Shown in pieces: positions 60,638-64,000 of a stretch of DNA of 64,000 nt (its first letter is position 1; every line of letters starts with the position of its first letter). This stretch comes from Odoribacter sp. (GTDB taxonomy: Bacteria; Bacteroidota; Bacteroidia; Bacteroidales; Prolixibacteraceae). The stretch covers positions 1 to 64,000 of the forward strand of contig PNOH01000015.1 of assembly GCA_013824715.1 (NCBI GenBank). Direction: 5' to 3'. The notes under the pieces are model-generated. The model saw only the letters and a list, made by a program, of their open reading frames with translations. It did not search any database and was not told where the DNA came from. A program made the translations under genes and the position numbers.

Positions 60638-61468
60638 ATGAGAAGTTTATTTCGTTTCTTGCTGCGAAATCATTTTTTGATGCTGTTTCTGGCACTCGAA
60701 GCCATCTCCCTGGCCCTGATGGTCAGTTTTAATGATTATCAGCGGGTAACATTCTTCAATTCAAGCAATAACCTTGCTGGTTCTGTATATCAACGGTTCA
60801 GTACCATGGACGACTACTTCAGCCTTGGTCGCATCAATGCACGCCTGGCTGCCGAAAATGCTTCGTTGCGAAGGCAATTGCAAAATCGGATCATGAATCA
60901 GGAAAAATATCCGGTAAACCGGCCCGACACTGTTGACGCACCGGCTTATATTTTTACTTCGGCCAAAGTAATCAGTAACACGGTAAACAAGCAATTCAAC
61001 TACATTACGCTGAACAAAGGATCGAGGCACGGTATAAAACCCGATATGGGAATTATATGTTCCGATGGCGTTGTCGGTGTCATTACCAATGTTTCACAAA
61101 ACTACTCAACTGGCTTGTCGTTGTTAAACAAGCGGTTACTTATTCCAGCCAAGATTACGAAGAATAATTATTTTGGCTCGCTGGTTTGGGATGGCGAACA
61201 TTACAACACCGCCGACCTCAACGAGATTCCATTCCATGTGATTGTAAATGTTGGCGACACTGTTGTTACCAGCGGATTCTCAAATATTTTCCCTGAAGGA
61301 ATCATGGTTGGAATCATAAAAAAGTTTGATGTAGTTAGCGGAACCAATTTTTACAACATTAAAGTAGAACTCTCGACCAATTTCAAGACCATGAAATACG
61401 TGGAAGTTGTGCAAAACACCAAACGTACCGAACTAATCAAGCTCGAATCAAACAACATCAAGGAATGA
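60638..61468 (+). CDS. mreC: Rod shape-determining protein MreC
   Basis: 276 residues. One N-terminal membrane helix (LMLFLALEAISLALMVSF), a short coiled coil (RINARLAAENASLRRQLQNR) and the beta-domain with GIKPDMGIICSDGVVGVITN and TSGFSNIFPEGIMVG. It links MreB to PBP2. It overlaps mreD by 4 bases (ATGA). Confidence 0.94.
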   Translation: MRSLFRFLLRNHFLMLFLALEAISLALMVSFNDYQRVTFFNSSNNLAGSVYQRFSTMDDYFSLGRINARLAAENASLRRQLQNRIMNQEKYPVNRPDTVDAPAYIFTSAKVISNTVNKQFNYITLNKGSRHGIKPDMGIICSDGVVGVITNVSQNYSTGLSLLNKRLLIPAKITKNNYFGSLVWDGEHYNTADLNEIPFHVIVNVGDTVVTSGFSNIFPEGIMVGIIKKFDVVSGTNFYNIKVELSTNFKTMKYVEVVQNTKRTELIKLESNNIKE

Positions 61469-61971
61469 TGAAAGTCTTCGGTAAATATCTGATCATGTTT
61501 GTGGTACTTGTTTTGGTACAGGTCCTTATTCTGAATAACATTCAGGTAAGCGGGCTGATCAATCCGTATGTCTATATTTTATTCATTCTTTTACTTCCTT
61601 TTACTATCCCGGGATATTTTCTGCTCGGTATATCATTTATACTCGGATTATCGATCGACATCTTTAGCAATACACCAGGAATTCATGCCGGGGCATCTGT
61701 TTTGCTTGGTTTTTTAAGACCAGGTATTGCTCAGCTTATTTCATCGCGCGAGATTATCGAGAAAGGGAACATGCCCAACATGACCCTGTTAGGTTTTGCC
61801 AGTTTCCTGAAATACATTGTGATTTCAGTTTTAGTCCATCATCTGTTTCTCTTTTTTGCTGAGACTTTTTCATTTGGGGATATTTTAGAAACTCTAGTCC
61901 GCTGGATTCTCAGTAGTGTTTTTTCGATTATTATTATATTGGCCAGTCAATTCATCATCTTTAAAAACTGA
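61465..61971 (+). CDS. mreD: Rod shape-determining protein MreD
   Basis: 168 residues, about five membrane helices, with INPYVYILFILLLPF and SIDIFSNTPGIHAGASVLLGF. These fit the MreD family as found in Bacteroidota, and the position between mreC and mrdA confirms it. It is an integral inner membrane component of the elongasome. Confidence 0.9.
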   Translation: MMKVFGKYLIMFVVLVLVQVLILNNIQVSGLINPYVYILFILLLPFTIPGYFLLGISFILGLSIDIFSNTPGIHAGASVLLGFLRPGIAQLISSREIIEKGNMPNMTLLGFASFLKYIVISVLVHHLFLFFAETFSFGDILETLVRWILSSVFSIIIILASQFIIFKN

Positions 61972-61977
61972 TAACGG

Positions 61978-63813
61978 GTGGATACTTTCTCGAAACGCAA
62001 GTTCATTATTGCCGGCATTATGCTTTTGATCGGGGCCATATTTATCATCCGGCTTTTCACCATTCAAATAACAAATAAAACCTACAAGCAATTTGCAACC
62101 CGGAATGTGCTTCGGAAAATTATCACCTTTCCTGCACGTGGGCTCATTTACGACCGCAACAACGAATTGATGGTTTACAACAAAGCGGCTTACGACTTAA
62201 TGCTAATCCCCCGGGAAGTGAAATCGTTTGACACCACCGAACTCTGCCGGATTGTGCAGCTCGACCGGATGGAATTAAGGGAATCGATTAAAAAAGCCAA
62301 ACAATACTCTTATTATAAACCTTCCATAGTTGCCGGGCAGATTTCACCCGACATTTACGCACCCCTTCAGGAAAAACTTTACAAGTACCCCGGATTTTTT
62401 GTACAGTCGCGGACCCTGCGCGAATACCCCAGCAAGAGCGCAGCCCAGGCGCTTGGTTTTGTGGGCGAAGTCAACCAAAGGATAATCGAAAGCGACAGTT
62501 ATTACAGGTCGGGCGACTATATTGGCGTTAGCGGACTCGAAAAGGCGTATGAAAAAGAGTTGCGTGGTATTAAAGGAATTACCAAATCAATGGTTGATGT
62601 CCACAACCGGATCAAAGGCAAATATAACGAAGGCCTGGAAGACACCACCGCTATTTTGGGACAAAACCTGATGACTGGCCTTGATGCAAGCCTCGAAGCT
62701 TACGCCGAATTACTGATGACCAATAAACGGGGTGCAATTGTGGCCATAGAACCAGCTACCGGCGAAATTATTCTCATGGTCAGCGCCCCATCCTACGATC
62801 CTAACGTATTGGTCGGACGCCAACGAAGTACTAATTACAGCATTCTCGACCGCGATTCGCTAAACAAACCGATGTGGAACAGAGCGATAATTGGCAGGTA
62901 TCCACCTGGCTCTACATTTAAATTGGCCAACGCGCTTATTGCTTTACAGGAACATGCCATTTCTCCTTTCGACCGGTTCTCCTGTTCAGGAAAAGGTTCG
63001 AAACCGATTTCATGCACCCACCCCCATGTCAGTCCGTTGGCTATACGAGAAGGGATTCGGGAATCGTGCAACTCATTTTTTTGGAATACCTTTCGGTCCA
63101 TCATAAATAACAAAAAAAATCCTGCTGATGGTTATCAGGCATGGCGCGATTACATTACCAGCTTTGGTTTTGGCACCAAGCTTAATCCTGAATTATCTTC
63201 CGAAGTTAAAGGGAATATACCTGAAGTGGCTCTTTACGATAAATGGTACACTCCCGGGCATTGGAACGCGATGACTATCCGGTCGCTGGCCATTGGTCAG
63301 GGCGAAATCGAAGCCACTCCGCTACAAATGGCGAATATGTGCGCATTAATTGCTAATCGCGGATATTACATTGAACCTCATATCGTAAAAGCCATTCAGG
63401 ATACGAACAGGGTTTACCGCGAACTGAAATTTGAAAAGAAAGTTGTGGACATCGCTCAGGAACATTTCAATACTGTAATTGGCGGAATGGAGGCTGTTAT
63501 TGCAGAAACCCGACTTCAATTCACCGTAAAACAGGACAGTTTTATCGTTTGCGGAAAAACCGGGACCGTCCAGAATCCGCATGGGGCCGACCATTCGGCA
63601 TTTGTCGGATTTGCCCCACGCGATAATCCAAAGATCGCGATCGTAGTGTTCATCGAGAATGCCGGTTTTGGGGCAACCTATGCTGCCCCGATCGCCGGGA
63701 TGCTCATCGAAAAATACATGAACGATTCGATTGCACCCAAACGAAAAGAATTGGAACAACGATTAATCGAAACCAACTTATTAAATGTGGTTGAAGTAAA
63801 AAAGAAACTTTAA
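61978..63813 (+). CDS. mrdA: Penicillin-binding protein 2, transpeptidase
   Basis: 611 residues starting at GTG. One N-terminal membrane helix (FIIAGIMLLIGAIFIIRLF), a dimerisation/pedestal domain and the transpeptidase domain. The active-site motifs are PGSTFKLANAL (SxxK), ESCNSFF (SxN) and CGKTGTVQNPHG (KTG). It cross-links peptidoglycan during cell elongation. rodA follows one base after its stop codon. Confidence 0.95.
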   Translation: MDTFSKRKFIIAGIMLLIGAIFIIRLFTIQITNKTYKQFATRNVLRKIITFPARGLIYDRNNELMVYNKAAYDLMLIPREVKSFDTTELCRIVQLDRMELRESIKKAKQYSYYKPSIVAGQISPDIYAPLQEKLYKYPGFFVQSRTLREYPSKSAAQALGFVGEVNQRIIESDSYYRSGDYIGVSGLEKAYEKELRGIKGITKSMVDVHNRIKGKYNEGLEDTTAILGQNLMTGLDASLEAYAELLMTNKRGAIVAIEPATGEIILMVSAPSYDPNVLVGRQRSTNYSILDRDSLNKPMWNRAIIGRYPPGSTFKLANALIALQEHAISPFDRFSCSGKGSKPISCTHPHVSPLAIREGIRESCNSFFWNTFRSIINNKKNPADGYQAWRDYITSFGFGTKLNPELSSEVKGNIPEVALYDKWYTPGHWNAMTIRSLAIGQGEIEATPLQMANMCALIANRGYYIEPHIVKAIQDTNRVYRELKFEKKVVDIAQEHFNTVIGGMEAVIAETRLQFTVKQDSFIVCGKTGTVQNPHGADHSAFVGFAPRDNPKIAIVVFIENAGFGATYAAPIAGMLIEKYMNDSIAPKRKELEQRLIETNLLNVVEVKKKL

Positions 63814-63814
63814 A

Positions 63815-64000
63815 GTGGAAAAGAGAAACAACGTATGGGCAAATGTTGACTGGATTACAATTTCCATATATCTGGCCATGATGATAATAGGCTGGATAAA
63901 TATTTATGCCGCGGTTTACAACGAGGAGCACAAAAGCATTTTTGACTTTACCCAACAATACGGGAAACAGTTGATGTGGATTGGTGCAGCTATTTTCATA
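63815..64000 (+). CDS. rodA: RodA glycosyltransferase, 3'-truncated by window edge
   Basis: 62 residues are visible from a GTG start one base after the mrdA stop. NVDWITISIYLAMMIIGWIN is the first membrane helix, and AAVYNEEHKSIFDFTQQYGKQ leads into the second, as in Bacteroidota RodA/SEDS proteins. It polymerises lipid II with PBP2. The rest lies outside the window. Confidence 0.85.
   Translation, partial: MEKRNNVWANVDWITISIYLAMMIIGWINIYAAVYNEEHKSIFDFTQQYGKQLMWIGAAIFI

Noticed and set aside
1-64000. tRNA, rRNA, riboswitch or CRISPR features
   Set aside because: None could be recognised by eye in the intergenic regions; a covariance-model search would be needed to exclude small RNAs.

Overview
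The window looks like a chromosomal segment of a Bacteroidota member, probably a Marinilabiliales/Prolixibacteraceae-type organism (family-level placement is inference). The reasons are a PKD-repeat protein with a type IX secretion C-terminal sorting domain, GshAB-type glutathione synthesis, DUF5063, DUF1573 and DUF6922 proteins, a long NusB, and several starts preceded by the Bacteroidota promoter signature TAnnTTTG. No tRNA, rRNA or CRISPR array was seen. Genes run on both strands in short operons.

Region by region. 1-3.8 kb: the end of an exported glutathione peroxidase, a small DUF2442/DUF4160 pair with a divergent antitoxin-like gene, and an RlmI-like methyltransferase / exonuclease / DUF5063 operon. 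3.9-5.9 kb: a convergent type II restriction-modification pair whose methyltransferase carries its own MerR-like helix-turn-helix. 6-16.7 kb: recQ, guaB, three parvulin/SurA-like genes coupled by ATGA overlaps, a MoxR ATPase and an OstA-like protein, mostly envelope biogenesis. 16.7-19.5 kb: an organoarsenical module (arsR, arsE, arsF, arsG, arsP) with three near-identical palindromic operators. 20.5-22.8 kb: the PKD/T9SS protein. 22.9-23.5 kb: a decayed AbiE-like pair. 23.6-28.2 kb: a second, inorganic arsenic module (arsR, aquaporin, G3E GTPase, arsR, arsC, acr3). 28.2-31.7 kb: an HxlR regulator, cupins, a beta-helix protein and a gene split by about 1.8 kb of foreign sequence. 31.7-37.5 kb (minus strand): gshAB, a MATE pump, photolyase and a GOLPH3-like protein. 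37.6-46.1 kb: threonine aldolase, rhomboid protease, a nusB-DUF1573-yajC-ybbR-coaE-djlA-like run, and recG. 46.2-46.5 kb: a 270-bp MITE-like element with terminal inverted repeats and 8-bp target duplications. 46.6-48.2 kb: an ABC ATPase, a PduO-type adenosyltransferase and DUF2795.

48.3-54 kb is an accessory island on the minus strand. It holds an HNH endonuclease remnant, an intact operon of an HNH nuclease and a methyltransferase-HIT fusion (the best candidate here for an undescribed conflict system), KilA-N and ORF6N genes with repeated tails, and several deletion-type pseudogenes. 54-57.7 kb carries AI-2E, YtxH, holin-like and ABC permease genes. 57.9-64 kb is housekeeping: purH followed by the mreB-mreC-mreD-mrdA-rodA elongation cluster, with rodA cut by the right edge.

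Two themes recur. First, arsenic and thiol chemistry: two ars modules and GshAB, with a thiol peroxidase at the left edge. In both ars modules the operators sit on the predicted -7 promoter element. Second, short dispersed repeats sit at gene ends and in several cases supply the last codons and stop of a protein (MATE, rhomboid, ArsC) or part of its N-terminus (DUF1573).
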